Shown piece after piece: positions 15,140-22,764 of a stretch of 23,238 nucleotides of DNA (its first letter is position 1; every line of letters begins with the position of its first letter). A model generated the notes under the pieces. The model was not told the origin of the DNA and made no database searches. It saw nothing but the letters and a program-made list of their open reading frames with translations. The DNA lies in the NCBI GenBank assembly GCA_002292325.1, contig DBBR01000099.1, positions 1 through 23,238 of the forward strand. The letters run 5' to 3'. Origin of the DNA: Flavobacteriales bacterium UBA979. GTDB taxonomy: Bacteria; Bacteroidota; Bacteroidia; Flavobacteriales_D; Sanyastnellaceae. Position numbers and translations under genes: made by a program.

Positions 15140-15793
15140 TTACAGAAGCGCCTTCATTTCACTCCATACCATCGCAAATTCTGTGAGGATGATTGCCGTT
15201 GCTCCCCAAATCACTTCTCCCTGCCAATGATAAGCCGGTAATGATACCAGTACCCCAGTCTGAATTTCTATCGGTGTAGCTCTCAGAGCCCCTTCTTTCA
15301 ATAATTCACTCACTGGAATCGTTAAAACTCCTGCGACTTCTTGGGAATCAATTTGCCATTTGGGCTCCTCAGAAAGCACAGCAATATATGTCGATACCGC
15401 AAATTTGCTCGGAGGAATATACCGTTCAGAAAGACCCGAAACCAAAGATTCAGGCTGTAAATCCACTCCCATCTCTTCCCGAAACTCACGAATAGCCGTC
15501 TCTAAACGCGATCTGTCTTGACGCTCGACTTCTCCCCCTGGTATGGAAATCTGACCACTGTGGACGCCGGGATATTCCGTGCGTTTCATCAATGATATGC
15601 ACCATTCATTTTCCCGCCGAAACAAAGGAAGCGCCACCGATGCCAGACGAATCTTGTGACCCGACTGCATCGCTTGTTCAGGCGTTGGACGGTCAAATGG
15701 CATGAGGTCATCAGCAGACTTGCTGCACATCGCCCCCTTTTCTTCCAAAACCTTGCGCAACAACTCCGTCATTTTCAGGTTTACTGCATCCAT
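15140..15793 (-). CDS. Nudix hydrolase, CoA pyrophosphatase type
   Basis: A 217-residue protein from the chosen ATG at 15793. The Nudix box GX5EX7REXXEEXGU is complete at about 86-110 (PGGEVERQD, then TAIREFREEMGV) and is preceded by SGQISIPGG, the CoA-pyrophosphatase (UPF0035/NudL) mark. Such enzymes split coenzyme A or its derivatives to phosphopantetheine and 3',5'-ADP. In the same frame a TTG at 15853 and an ATG at 15832 lie upstream, but the TTG coincides with the divergent aat start; starting at 15793 leaves 59 bp for two promoters and fits family length. An ATG at 15772 is also possible. It probably leads the operon with the HEAT-like gene. Confidence 0.88.
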   Translation of the reverse strand: MDAVNLKMTELLRKVLEEKGAMCSKSADDLMPFDRPTPEQAMQSGHKIRLASVALPLFRRENEWCISLMKRTEYPGVHSGQISIPGGEVERQDRSRLETAIREFREEMGVDLQPESLVSGLSERYIPPSKFAVSTYIAVLSEEPKWQIDSQEVAGVLTIPVSELLKEGALRATPIEIQTGVLVSLPAYHWQGEVIWGATAIILTEFAMVWSEMKALL

Positions 15794-15852
15794 CCACCAA
15801 AAGTCTGACTTTCTCAACAAAGGCCCATACATTCGTTTGCTGGCTTTCCTCA

Positions 15853-16545
15853 ATGAACAATTCGCCCAAAATCATTCAACTTGATTCAACCATCTCCTTT
15901 CCTCCTGTGGAAGAAGCATGGGAGGGCTTGTTAGCGATTGGTGGCGATTTGCAAGAGGCTCGCCTCATAGCTGCTTACGAGACAGGTGTGTTTCCCTGGT
16001 ATGGCGAAAATGACCCCATCCTTTGGTGGGCGCCTGAAACACGATCGATTTTGGTCTTGGATGAACTGCATATTTCCAAGAGCATGCGCAACGTACTGAA
16101 TCAAAAAAAGTTTGAAATCCGCATTGATACTGCATTTGATGAAGTCATTCAACAATGCGCCGATGTGAGGCAGAATATGGAGGGCACATGGATTTCCAAG
16201 GACATCATCCAGGCATATTCACGGCTGCACAGTCTGGGGTTGGCTCATTCATTTGAATGCTGGAGAAACGACAGACTTGTGGGAGGCCTGTATGGAATAA
16301 GCATCGGACGTATGTTCTTTGGCGAAAGTATGTTTTCGCTTGAAAGCAATGCCTCAAAAGTCGCCTTCATCCACTTGGTAAATTGGGCCAAAGAACACGA
16401 CTTCGGCCCCATCGATTGTCAGATTAGCAATCCGCATTTGAAATCACTTGGAGCCAAGGAAATATCCCGAGAGGCCTACATGAAGCTGCTCAGAACCCAT
16501 TTGTCGGGGGGGAAAACTTTGCGCTCTCCGTGGCAACTTCATTGA
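15853..16545 (+). CDS. aat: Leucyl/phenylalanyl-tRNA--protein transferase
   Basis: A 230-residue cytoplasmic enzyme of the N-end rule pathway that transfers Leu or Phe from tRNA to proteins with N-terminal Arg or Lys, marking them for ClpS/ClpAP. Family motifs are complete: FPPVEEAWEGLLAIGGDL (16-33), YETGVFPWY (42-50), WWAPETRSIL (58-67), GTWI (111-114), AHSFECW (131-137), GGLYGISIGRMFFGESMFS (144-162) and IDCQISNPHLKSLGA (187-201). Length is usual for Bacteroidota Aat. The ATG at 15853 gives a short natural N-terminus. It is divergent from the Nudix gene; no clear terminator follows. Confidence 0.95.
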   Translation: MNNSPKIIQLDSTISFPPVEEAWEGLLAIGGDLQEARLIAAYETGVFPWYGENDPILWWAPETRSILVLDELHISKSMRNVLNQKKFEIRIDTAFDEVIQQCADVRQNMEGTWISKDIIQAYSRLHSLGLAHSFECWRNDRLVGGLYGISIGRMFFGESMFSLESNASKVAFIHLVNWAKEHDFGPIDCQISNPHLKSLGAKEISREAYMKLLRTHLSGGKTLRSPWQLH

Positions 16546-16756
16546 CTTAAGTCGCTGAACCACTGTCCATCGGACATGCTAATTCACAAGAAATTAACAT
16601 TTTCCCTTGCACCGTTAACAAAACGTTCATATTTCATCTCGCATTTGGGACACATTGCACACGGAGCCGTTTAATTTGCAGCTGTTCGAGGGGTAAATCT
16701 TTACCTCGACACACAACCGAAAATCGCCTCCCTAACCTACACCTAATCAAAGCACA
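16546..16756. other. Intergenic region with inverted repeat
   Basis: 211 bp with no gene. A small hairpin TGTCC/GGACA lies near 16564-16576, without a T-run. A second, more striking dyad is at 16686-16709 (listed separately). The 45 bases before the next ATG are C-rich and purine-poor (CCTCCCTAACCTACACC), with no Shine-Dalgarno sequence. Confidence 0.5.
16686..16709. promoter_or_regulatory. Dyad symmetry upstream of the small + gene
   Basis: GGTAAA (16692-16697) and TTTACC (16700-16705) form a 6-bp dyad around TC. Outside it TCGAG (16686-16690) and CTCGA (16705-16709) continue the symmetry, with extra Gs in the left arm. It lies 47 bp before the ATG at 16757 and could be an operator or a leader hairpin. 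Confidence 0.4.
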
Positions 16757-17026
16757 ATGGATAAGTACGATTACATGATCCTGGACATCATCCAAACGTA
16801 TAAGCAAGAGCAGCAATCCCATATCCGCCTCGCGGTCTTGGAAAGAAACTTTTGGAAGAGAATCGAAGCTGATACTGATTTGAGTGTTGGGCAAGCTCGA
16901 ATTGGTGAGCGTATTACCAACCTTTACTTGGATGGCATACTCCAAAACAAGAACGGTTACACCTTAACGAAGAAAGGGCGTGAGCAACTCGCGTTTGCTC
17001 CTTGGAAGCAAGGTGAAGTTGCCTAA
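16757..17026 (+). CDS. Small protein, possibly winged-helix
   Basis: An 89-residue protein without signal or membrane segment. Helical, charged N-terminal half (MDKYDYMILDIIQTYKQEQ), then VGQARIGERITNLYLDGILQ and a hairpin-like end NGYTLTKKGREQL. The pattern of helices followed by 'GYxLTxKGRExL' recalls winged-helix DNA-binding proteins, where this segment is the wing, but I cannot assign a family. It has its own upstream region with a dyad and ends 43 bp before a bidirectional terminator. Because the terminator, start and codon pattern all fit, I think it is a real gene; a role as a small regulator is only inference. Confidence 0.65.
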   Translation: MDKYDYMILDIIQTYKQEQQSHIRLAVLERNFWKRIEADTDLSVGQARIGERITNLYLDGILQNKNGYTLTKKGREQLAFAPWKQGEVA

Positions 17027-17069
17027 AGGCATGGAAACCAATCAACTCTGAGCCTTTGGCTTGGGACAC

Positions 17070-17099
17070 AAAAAAGGCCGGGAACACCCGGCCTTTTTT
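17070..17099 (+). terminator. Bidirectional intrinsic terminator
   Basis: Stem GGCCGGG (17076-17082) / CCCGGCC (17087-17093) with loop AACA, flanked by six As (17070-17075) and six Ts (17094-17099). It reads as an intrinsic terminator on both strands and serves the + gene ending at 17026 and the - gene ending at 17131. Confidence 0.9.
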
Positions 17100-17130
17100 C
17101 ATACACTGCGCTTTTTGTAAGCGAAGCGAA

Positions 17131-17274
17131 TTACTCTTCCAATATTTCTAGTCCTGGATATTTCTCTTTCCAGAAAGCCAATTTTTCCTGATCGCGCACT
17201 GTAATGACCGTTCGTCGATCCAGACGTACTTTGATGTTCGGCTGAAGTTCTTTTTCTCGCTTTTTCCGGGCCAT
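17131..17274 (-). CDS. Small basic protein of unknown function
   Basis: A 47-residue protein from the ATG at 17274 (MARKKREKELQPNIKVRL, then DRRTVITVRDQEKLAFW, ending YPGLEILEE). A longer frame starts at 17334, but its extra 20 residues look random, while the inner start opens with a basic run typical of nucleic-acid- or ribosome-associated small proteins. It ends 31 bp before the shared bidirectional terminator, which supports that it is a gene. I do not recognise the family; no cysteine, signal or membrane segment. Confidence 0.6.
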   Translation of the reverse strand: MARKKREKELQPNIKVRLDRRTVITVRDQEKLAFWKEKYPGLEILEE

Positions 17275-17422
17275 GCTTCCGTTAATTTGTGCGCTTCCAC
17301 GCGTTACAATAGTCTCTACAGCGAAAGAACACAAAAACTCGCTAAATAGTTGTGACTGTGTAAAAAGAATGCTTGTTTGTTAAGGAATTTTATCTAATTG
17401 ATCCCAATCTGAGGCTATCGGG

Positions 17423-18733
17423 TCAATATTTCGCAATGTGCGTGGCGAAATACTGAATGTACATGTAACAAAGTACAGGAAGAACGAGGGCCACTGCAAA
17501 ACCAAATTCATCAGCCAAGGCTCCGACCGCTGGCGGAATAAATGCACCGCCGACGATGGCTGTACAGAGTATACCGCTGCCCAATGGTTTTAAATCTCCT
17601 AAATCACCTATTCCGAGGGTGAAAATGGTAGGAAACATAATGCTATTGAATAGTCCTACTCCGATTAAAGCTAAGAGTGCCGTCACTCCACTTGTTAGCA
17701 TACTCAGAATGATCAACGCCACTGCTCCGAGCGCAAACAAGCCCAACAAACGCTGTGGAGCCAGCCTCTGCATAATGATGGAGCCTATAAAACGCCCAAT
17801 CATCGCTCCTCCCCAGTAAAATGTGAGAAGGGCTCCAATGAGTCCCTTTGCGTCCATACCTGCCAGTGTTTTACCACTAATCGAAGCGGCTATTCCAGCC
17901 ATGGATGAAAGCCATGACGTCTCCCGTATAACCGAATCAACGCCCAACTCTAACCCGTATCCCACCATGTAAGAACCGATAGCAACTTCCGCTCCGACAT
18001 AAACAAAAATACCCAAGGCCCCATACCGAAGCGTGCGGTTCGACCAAGCCTTCGACATGCCACCTCCTAAATTCCCACCCAAAATTCGCGGAAGTTTACT
18101 CACCCCAATCAACACAGCCAGTAACAAAAAGCCGAGTGCCAGTGATACAAAAGGACCCTGCACTGCAGCGGCTTCAGCAATGCGATACGATTCCATCGCT
18201 TCAGCAGACAACGCAAGTTGATCGTCTGCAGAGAGGATTTGATCACTCAACAAAAAACTTGCTGCCACGACAGGTGCGATTGTGGTTCCAAGTGAATTGA
18301 ATGCTTGAGCCAAATTCAGTCGACTTGAAGCCTTTTCAGGATCGCCAAGCACAGAAATGTAAGGGTTCGCAGCAACCTGTAACAACGTAATCCCTCCCGC
18401 TACTACAAAGAGAGCCAGTAAAAAAAGGCCATACATTCTGGTCGCTGCTGCGGGATAAAACAAAAGACATCCCAGCGCAGCAAGGCTCAATCCCACTAAA
18501 ATTCCACGCTTGTATCCAATGCGCTCAATCAAGTTTCCTCCTGGAATGCTCAACAGACCGTAAGCGGCGAACCACGCGAATTGAACCATTCCTGCTTGCA
18601 GCAGGGTCAATTCAAATACATCCTTGAGACGAGGTACAAGGGCATCCACCATCACGGTGATAAATCCCCACATAAAGAACAACGTAGTGACCACAATGAA
18701 GGGGCCACGGAATGAATTGATATTCGCTTTCAT
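17423..18733 (-). CDS. Sugar MFS transporter (FucP/GluP-like)
   Basis: A 436-residue major-facilitator protein with about 12 membrane segments. It matches the fucose/glucose/galactose:H+ symporter group: FFMWGFITVMVDALVPRLKDVFELT near the N-terminus (described by FFMWGF and LVPRLKDVFELT), GGNLIERIGYKRGI, the mark VAANPYISVLGDPEKASSRL, LAQAFNSLGTTIAP, and GLFNSIMFPTIFTLGI. It imports a hexose or N-acetylglucosamine-type sugar across the inner membrane by proton symport; which sugar cannot be read. It follows the giant exported protein by 50 bp in the same direction and may be cotranscribed with it. An 8-bp inverted repeat with one bulge overlaps its stop (17398-17428), without T-run. Confidence 0.92.
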   Translation of the reverse strand: MKANINSFRGPFIVVTTLFFMWGFITVMVDALVPRLKDVFELTLLQAGMVQFAWFAAYGLLSIPGGNLIERIGYKRGILVGLSLAALGCLLFYPAAATRMYGLFLLALFVVAGGITLLQVAANPYISVLGDPEKASSRLNLAQAFNSLGTTIAPVVAASFLLSDQILSADDQLALSAEAMESYRIAEAAAVQGPFVSLALGFLLLAVLIGVSKLPRILGGNLGGGMSKAWSNRTLRYGALGIFVYVGAEVAIGSYMVGYGLELGVDSVIRETSWLSSMAGIAASISGKTLAGMDAKGLIGALLTFYWGGAMIGRFIGSIIMQRLAPQRLLGLFALGAVALIILSMLTSGVTALLALIGVGLFNSIMFPTIFTLGIGDLGDLKPLGSGILCTAIVGGAFIPPAVGALADEFGFAVALVLPVLCYMYIQYFATHIAKY

Positions 18734-18783
18734 GGTCCCAAAGAAACAGAAATATTCTTTGCGAATGCTACGAAACTTGAGGT

Positions 18784-21700
18784 TTAGCGCATCAATTGAA
18801 GAACACCAGAGTACTCCTCCGCATCTGTATTATAGCCTTTGAGACGAATCAGCCAGTTGTAAATTCCGTTTTCAGCATAATGCGTGCCTCCTTGGACATC
18901 TCCTACCCACACATCATCCAAACTTGTACTATGGAAGACCAATTCACCCCAACGATTCATGATCCAGAGCTCATAATTCATGATCTGACTTCCAATGACT
19001 TTGAATGCATCATTCATCCCATCATTGTTGGGCGTGAAGGCCGTTGGAACGTATAAGAGAACAGGTCCTCGAACCACGGTGTAGGAATTGTTTGTACATC
19101 CAACAGAACTCGTCACATCCAATGTAACGGTATAATCGCTCAATCCATCAAATGTATGCGTCGTTATGGGCTCGTCCGATGTAGATCCATCTCCAAAATC
19201 CCAGCTGTACGAATAAGCGCCTTCAAATGGCTCTTCAGGTGAAGGGGTCGCTCTAAACGTGTATTGACTTTGATCTGTTTCAGACATGCTCGCGACAAAG
19301 TCACTGAACAAATACTGAACTTCAATATTCGTTGAAGTATCGATTTCATCGCCACAGATATCCGTTGCAACAACCGGATACACCGCAGACTGAAGTGGGC
19401 TGATGTACTGGACTGGACCATAAGCATCCAGTGTTGGCCAATAGTAGACGAAACCTTCTTCCCCTCCTGTGGCCAATACTTCCAATGAAATCCCATCTCC
19501 TGCGCATATGATGTCAGAGGGTGTAACCTGAACGTCAAGCGGTATGTCTGGAATATGGTAGACCAATGAGTCTTGGTCTGCTCCACCACATCCGTCCGTG
19601 ACCGAAACAGAAATTGGAATTGTACCAAATGATTGAATGGTAATATCTGGACCTTGATCGTATGGTTCTCCACTAACAGACCAATCGTATACGTAAGCAC
19701 CTGCTCCGCTAACGATGTCCACAGGGATGTTTGTGAAGTCGATGCAGCTCGCATACACATCAGGCCCGAGTTCGATGACCAGAGGCGGGTTATCAATTGT
19801 GACCAACGCATTGGCGCTGCCGCTTTGACCGCAACCATCATCCACATTAACGGAAAACGTGCTGGACTCTGTCAGCTGAACGTCGATGCTCGAGCCGGAT
19901 TCATTTAAGTTGATTCCATTCTCATACCACGTGTATTGATAACCTCCTGACCCACTCGTAACATTTGCAACGAGATCAAACACTTCCGTGCATGGGCCTA
20001 CCAAGCTTTGAGGCAAAGACACTTCAACTTCAGGGGCATCCACTGTAATTTCTACCGTCGCCTCCTCCGTTTGGCCGCAATTGTCTGAAACCTCGAGCAC
20101 TAATGTCGCATCGGTGCTGGTCTGCCAATTCAATGTATTGTCAAAATCCAACCATTGACTTCCATTGAACCATGTGTAAAAGAATGGAGCCTGTCCACTT
20201 GCAGAGGCCGGGACTGTAAACGGATCGTTGCACAAAACCGTGACTGCCTCATCGACTGATATTTCAATCGGTGGGATGTTGTATTCGACATCAATGCTGT
20301 CGGTCACTTCGAAACCACATCCATCTGTCAAGGTCACAAATACCTCGTCCGCATTGGCCCAAGTGCTCAGTGTCAGGATGCTCGGATCCCACCATGAAGG
20401 CCACAAGTTTGAACCATCTTGGTCCGACCATGTGTACGTGTAAACACCATCTCCTCCTGATGCAGAAGAACTAACATCTGCCGAACCGTTGCATTCCAAA
20501 ACAATGGGGCCTTCCTCGTTGATCTCGATTTCCAATGGCGGAAATTCCAATACTTCAATTGCAACCTCAACGGTTGGTGGGTTCATTGCCAAATCACACG
20601 TATCACCCACGGTGACAAAACACGACCAGTCATCCAGAGGCGACATCAACAATAACGCCTCATCATCCCCTTCTGGGCAATCCCAGTCAAATGTGTAATT
20701 TCCATAACCTCCTGATACAATTGGGCCAACTTCAATTTCATCTCCTTGGCAGATGGTGATGAAGTAATCTTCCACAACAAATGGCGGAGGATCTTCCGCA
20801 ACGTAAAAGCTGAAGTAGGTTGTCAGACCTCCTCCATTGCAAGCAGCGACATTTTCGATTTGCATCTCAACCAACTCAGGTCCCTCGTCTATCCCGTCAA
20901 TTTCAGCCACCAACTCAAACTGAACAATGCTGACAAAAGGTTCGAAAACAACAGAATCTGGTAAAGGAAGCAGCGAACCATCCGGCTGAGGTTGACCATA
21001 GTCGACGCCATTTGTTGCGACGCTGTTGCCGTAATTGATGTAGACCATTTCCTGCATTTCCAGTATGGTCTCAACAGGCCGCTCAAATGTCAATGTAGCC
21101 TGACCACAATCTTCATAGATGGTGTTCGCCTCAGGCCCTCCCACATCGATGGATAAATCAATTTGGACCACTGCGTTGGATTCAAACGATCCCTCTTCGA
21201 GCACGACAATGGACTCGAGTGCAGTATCGGAACCATCCGCGATGGCCAGTTTGATGTGATATGTCTCTCCACATTCTACCGGGTGCATCGCAGTAAAAGG
21301 CACGGTATATCCGTTGATGCAAACATCCGTACCTCCCTGATTATCTATATAGTATTCTGAGTTTGTCCCTGAATTAACGGAGGAAATCGTAATCGGAAGA
21401 ACGGGATCCGTATCCGGCACGCCAGCAATGTTGACCGAACCATCCGGAAAACCCGCAGGACTGTCGTAGGGTCCCGTTATGCCTGGACCGCTCAGGAAAA
21501 ATGCGAAAACATCGTTGTATTGCGTGTTGATCCAGGTCTCATATTCATCCGAGCCGAACACATAATTAAAACTTATGGTGTCGCCTGCAGCAACGAAATC
21601 AAACTCTAGCACGCACCCGTCATTGACTGAGTTGACTGAAAATGACTCCCCGATCAAAGCGGGAACTGAGTTTGCGATGTCCAATAAATCTGGGTCGTTA

Positions 21701-22023
21701 AATCCATTTCCAAGGCAACCGTCACAAGCCACAAACTCTTCGGGACACGCTAAGTTTTCTGATACGTCACAGCTCAGAACCAAGCCTGAGCCAATGGAAA
21801 AGACATCCGCTCCTCCCGTCATGTAACCGAGCTGATTCGTTCCTCCAGAATACGTGATGTTCGTGGCTTGAATTCCACTCCCCAGAAGTATATCGTTGAC
21901 GTATTCCTCGAGCGTTAGATCCGTGTCTACTTCGAGTTGAGCTCTCACCTCATTAGCAGGCAAGAAGATTGCAATTGAAAGGACGATCAATACCGTAAAA
22001 AAAGACTTAGGCAGATAGAACAT
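18784..22023 (-). CDS. Giant exported protein: choice-of-anchor-L, Ig/PKD modules, gliding-motility C-terminal (T9SS type B) domain
   Basis: A 1079-residue protein from the ATG at 22023; the longer frame to 22176 overlaps the sigma gene and hides the signal peptide. Residues 1-28 are a signal peptide (hydrophobic FFTVLIVLSIAIFLPA, cleavage before QLEVD). About 38-282 is a choice-of-anchor-L region (GSGIQATNITYSGG, FNYVFGSDEYETWIN, NDVFAFFLSGPG). About 285-930 holds some six to seven Ig-like repeats of roughly 90-100 residues, each with a Gly-rich GGxGxYxYxW stretch and a C-terminal DGCG or DNCG. A PKD domain follows (YSWDFGDGST, about 936-991). Residues 992-1079 are the CHU_C gliding-motility domain (VPTAFTPNNDGMNDAF, MNRWGELVFHS), the type B signal for type IX secretion. 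An adhesin or surface role is likely, inferred from architecture. No enzyme domain is seen. Confidence 0.92.
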   Translation of the reverse strand: MFYLPKSFFTVLIVLSIAIFLPANEVRAQLEVDTDLTLEEYVNDILLGSGIQATNITYSGGTNQLGYMTGGADVFSIGSGLVLSCDVSENLACPEEFVACDGCLGNGFNDPDLLDIANSVPALIGESFSVNSVNDGCVLEFDFVAAGDTISFNYVFGSDEYETWINTQYNDVFAFFLSGPGITGPYDSPAGFPDGSVNIAGVPDTDPVLPITISSVNSGTNSEYYIDNQGGTDVCINGYTVPFTAMHPVECGETYHIKLAIADGSDTALESIVVLEEGSFESNAVVQIDLSIDVGGPEANTIYEDCGQATLTFERPVETILEMQEMVYINYGNSVATNGVDYGQPQPDGSLLPLPDSVVFEPFVSIVQFELVAEIDGIDEGPELVEMQIENVAACNGGGLTTYFSFYVAEDPPPFVVEDYFITICQGDEIEVGPIVSGGYGNYTFDWDCPEGDDEALLLMSPLDDWSCFVTVGDTCDLAMNPPTVEVAIEVLEFPPLEIEINEEGPIVLECNGSADVSSSASGGDGVYTYTWSDQDGSNLWPSWWDPSILTLSTWANADEVFVTLTDGCGFEVTDSIDVEYNIPPIEISVDEAVTVLCNDPFTVPASASGQAPFFYTWFNGSQWLDFDNTLNWQTSTDATLVLEVSDNCGQTEEATVEITVDAPEVEVSLPQSLVGPCTEVFDLVANVTSGSGGYQYTWYENGINLNESGSSIDVQLTESSTFSVNVDDGCGQSGSANALVTIDNPPLVIELGPDVYASCIDFTNIPVDIVSGAGAYVYDWSVSGEPYDQGPDITIQSFGTIPISVSVTDGCGGADQDSLVYHIPDIPLDVQVTPSDIICAGDGISLEVLATGGEEGFVYYWPTLDAYGPVQYISPLQSAVYPVVATDICGDEIDTSTNIEVQYLFSDFVASMSETDQSQYTFRATPSPEEPFEGAYSYSWDFGDGSTSDEPITTHTFDGLSDYTVTLDVTSSVGCTNNSYTVVRGPVLLYVPTAFTPNNDGMNDAFKVIGSQIMNYELWIMNRWGELVFHSTSLDDVWVGDVQGGTHYAENGIYNWLIRLKGYNTDAEEYSGVLQLMR

Positions 22024-22038
22024 CACAGAGCTTTTTGT

Positions 22039-22071
22039 AAAAGGTAAGTATACCACAAAAAAAGAAACCAA
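22039..22071 (-). promoter_or_regulatory. Candidate promoter of the giant exported protein gene
   Basis: On the minus strand TTG (22071-22069) is followed after 22 bp by TACCTTTT (22046-22039), one mismatch from TAnnTTTG, ending 16 nt before the ATG. It overlaps the terminator of the sigma gene, so the giant gene appears to be separately transcribed. Confidence 0.4.
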
Positions 22072-22089
22072 CGGGACCGCCCATTGGTT
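22057..22089 (-). terminator. Intrinsic terminator of the ECF sigma gene
   Basis: On the minus strand AACCAA-T-GGG (22089-22080) pairs with CCC-G-TTGGTT (22075-22066), nine pairs with one mismatch and a CGGT loop, followed by TCTTTTTTT (to 22057). It lies 41 bp after the sigma gene stop at 22130. Confidence 0.7.
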
Positions 22090-22129
22090 GCTTTTCAATC
22101 CTAAACACTTAAATCTCGAAGGCGGTTCG

Positions 22130-22633
22130 TCAATGACGAAAGGCTTGGAGTTGCGCACCCAGCTTCCGACGCGCATGAAAAATCCGGCTTTTTACTGTGC
22201 CCATTGGAATGGCCAGTTCTTCGGAAATCTCATCGTAGTGAAATCCTTCCATGAACATTTTGAAGGGCACTTTAAATTCAGGCTTCAATTCCTCGATTGT
22301 GCCGAGGATATCCTTCTCATTGATTACCGTGGTCACTGTATCGGCTTGCATCGACCCTGAATTGAGGTAGTATTGGTTGTCGGTGGTGTCCAAAATCGTG
22401 TTTTGAAACTTCTTCTTCTTGTAGTTATTGATGAAGATGTTTCGCATGATCGTGTACAACCAACCCTTGATATTGGTCCCCTCTTTGAAGTTGTTCTTGT
22501 AACGCAAGGCCTTGACCATGGTATCCTGAATCAAATCTTCTGCGTCCTGAGAGTCACGTGTAAAACCAAAAGCAAATCCCTTGAGGAAGGTTCGGTTGGC
22601 TACAAGCAGGCTGTTAAATTCTATCGAGCTCAT
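22130..22633 (-). CDS. ECF-type RNA polymerase sigma factor
   Basis: A 167-residue sigma-70-family protein from the ATG at 22633 (MSSIEFNSLL); an upstream in-frame start at 22660 would fall into the promoter/operator. Region sigma-2 is about 10-75 (FTRDSQDAEDLIQDTMVKAL, WLYTIMRNIFINNYKK) and sigma-4 about 110-160 (LKPEFKVPFKMFMEGFHYDEI, IPMGTVKSRIFHARRKL). There is no anti-sigma gene beside it. The gene before it is a MerR-type regulator with a B12-binding-like domain. In many Bacteroidota such a pair precedes carotenoid genes and responds to light or B12, but here no crt gene follows. It is followed by its own terminator. Confidence 0.92.
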   Translation of the reverse strand: MSSIEFNSLLVANRTFLKGFAFGFTRDSQDAEDLIQDTMVKALRYKNNFKEGTNIKGWLYTIMRNIFINNYKKKKFQNTILDTTDNQYYLNSGSMQADTVTTVINEKDILGTIEELKPEFKVPFKMFMEGFHYDEISEELAIPMGTVKSRIFHARRKLGAQLQAFRH

Positions 22634-22637
22634 GGTC

Positions 22638-22673
22638 TTTTGTTTAACGTTACGCCACAAAGATTAAACAAAA
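22638..22673. promoter_or_regulatory. Palindromic operator overlapping the sigma-gene promoter
   Basis: TTTTGTTTAA (22638-22647) and TTAAACAAAA (22664-22673) are perfect 10-bp inverted copies, 16 bp apart. On the minus strand the probable promoter is TTG (22688-22686), 20 bp, then AATCTTTG (22665-22658), one mismatch from TAnnTTTG, so the right arm covers the -7 element. MerR-type regulators bind dyads at promoters, making the neighbouring regulator the likely ligand (inference). Confidence 0.55.
22659..22672. repeat. 14-bp direct repeat, copy 1
   Basis: AAAGATTAAACAAA occurs here and identically at 22712-22725, with starts 53 bp apart, about five helical turns. This copy contains the right arm of the palindrome and overlaps the sigma-gene -7 element. 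Confidence 0.75.
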
Positions 22674-22711
22674 TTTCCTTCAATCCAATATTCTGTTCAA
22701 CTTTTATCAAA

Positions 22712-22725
22712 AAAGATTAAACAAA
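22712..22725. repeat. 14-bp direct repeat, copy 2
   Basis: The second exact copy of AAAGATTAAACAAA, between the MerR-type gene (stop at 22765) and the -33 region of the sigma gene. Probably an upstream regulator site; not seen elsewhere in the window by eye. Confidence 0.7.
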
Positions 22726-22764
22726 CTAGAGAAAAGGCATGGACAAAAAAGCCCTTTGGAGGCA

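Noticed and set aside
15794..15853. Upstream starts (TTG 15853, ATG 15832) for the Nudix gene
   Set aside because: The TTG coincides with the divergent aat start and the extension does not resemble Nudix N-termini; ATG 15793 leaves room for promoters.
17398..17428. Hairpin at the end of the sugar transporter gene as a terminator
   Set aside because: The 8-bp stem has a bulge and a 14-nt loop, overlaps the stop codon and lacks a T-run.
22024..22176. N-terminal extension of the giant exported protein
   Set aside because: The extra 51 residues overlap the sigma gene, include the intergenic terminator and would bury the signal peptide; the ATG at 22023 gives a classical signal peptide.
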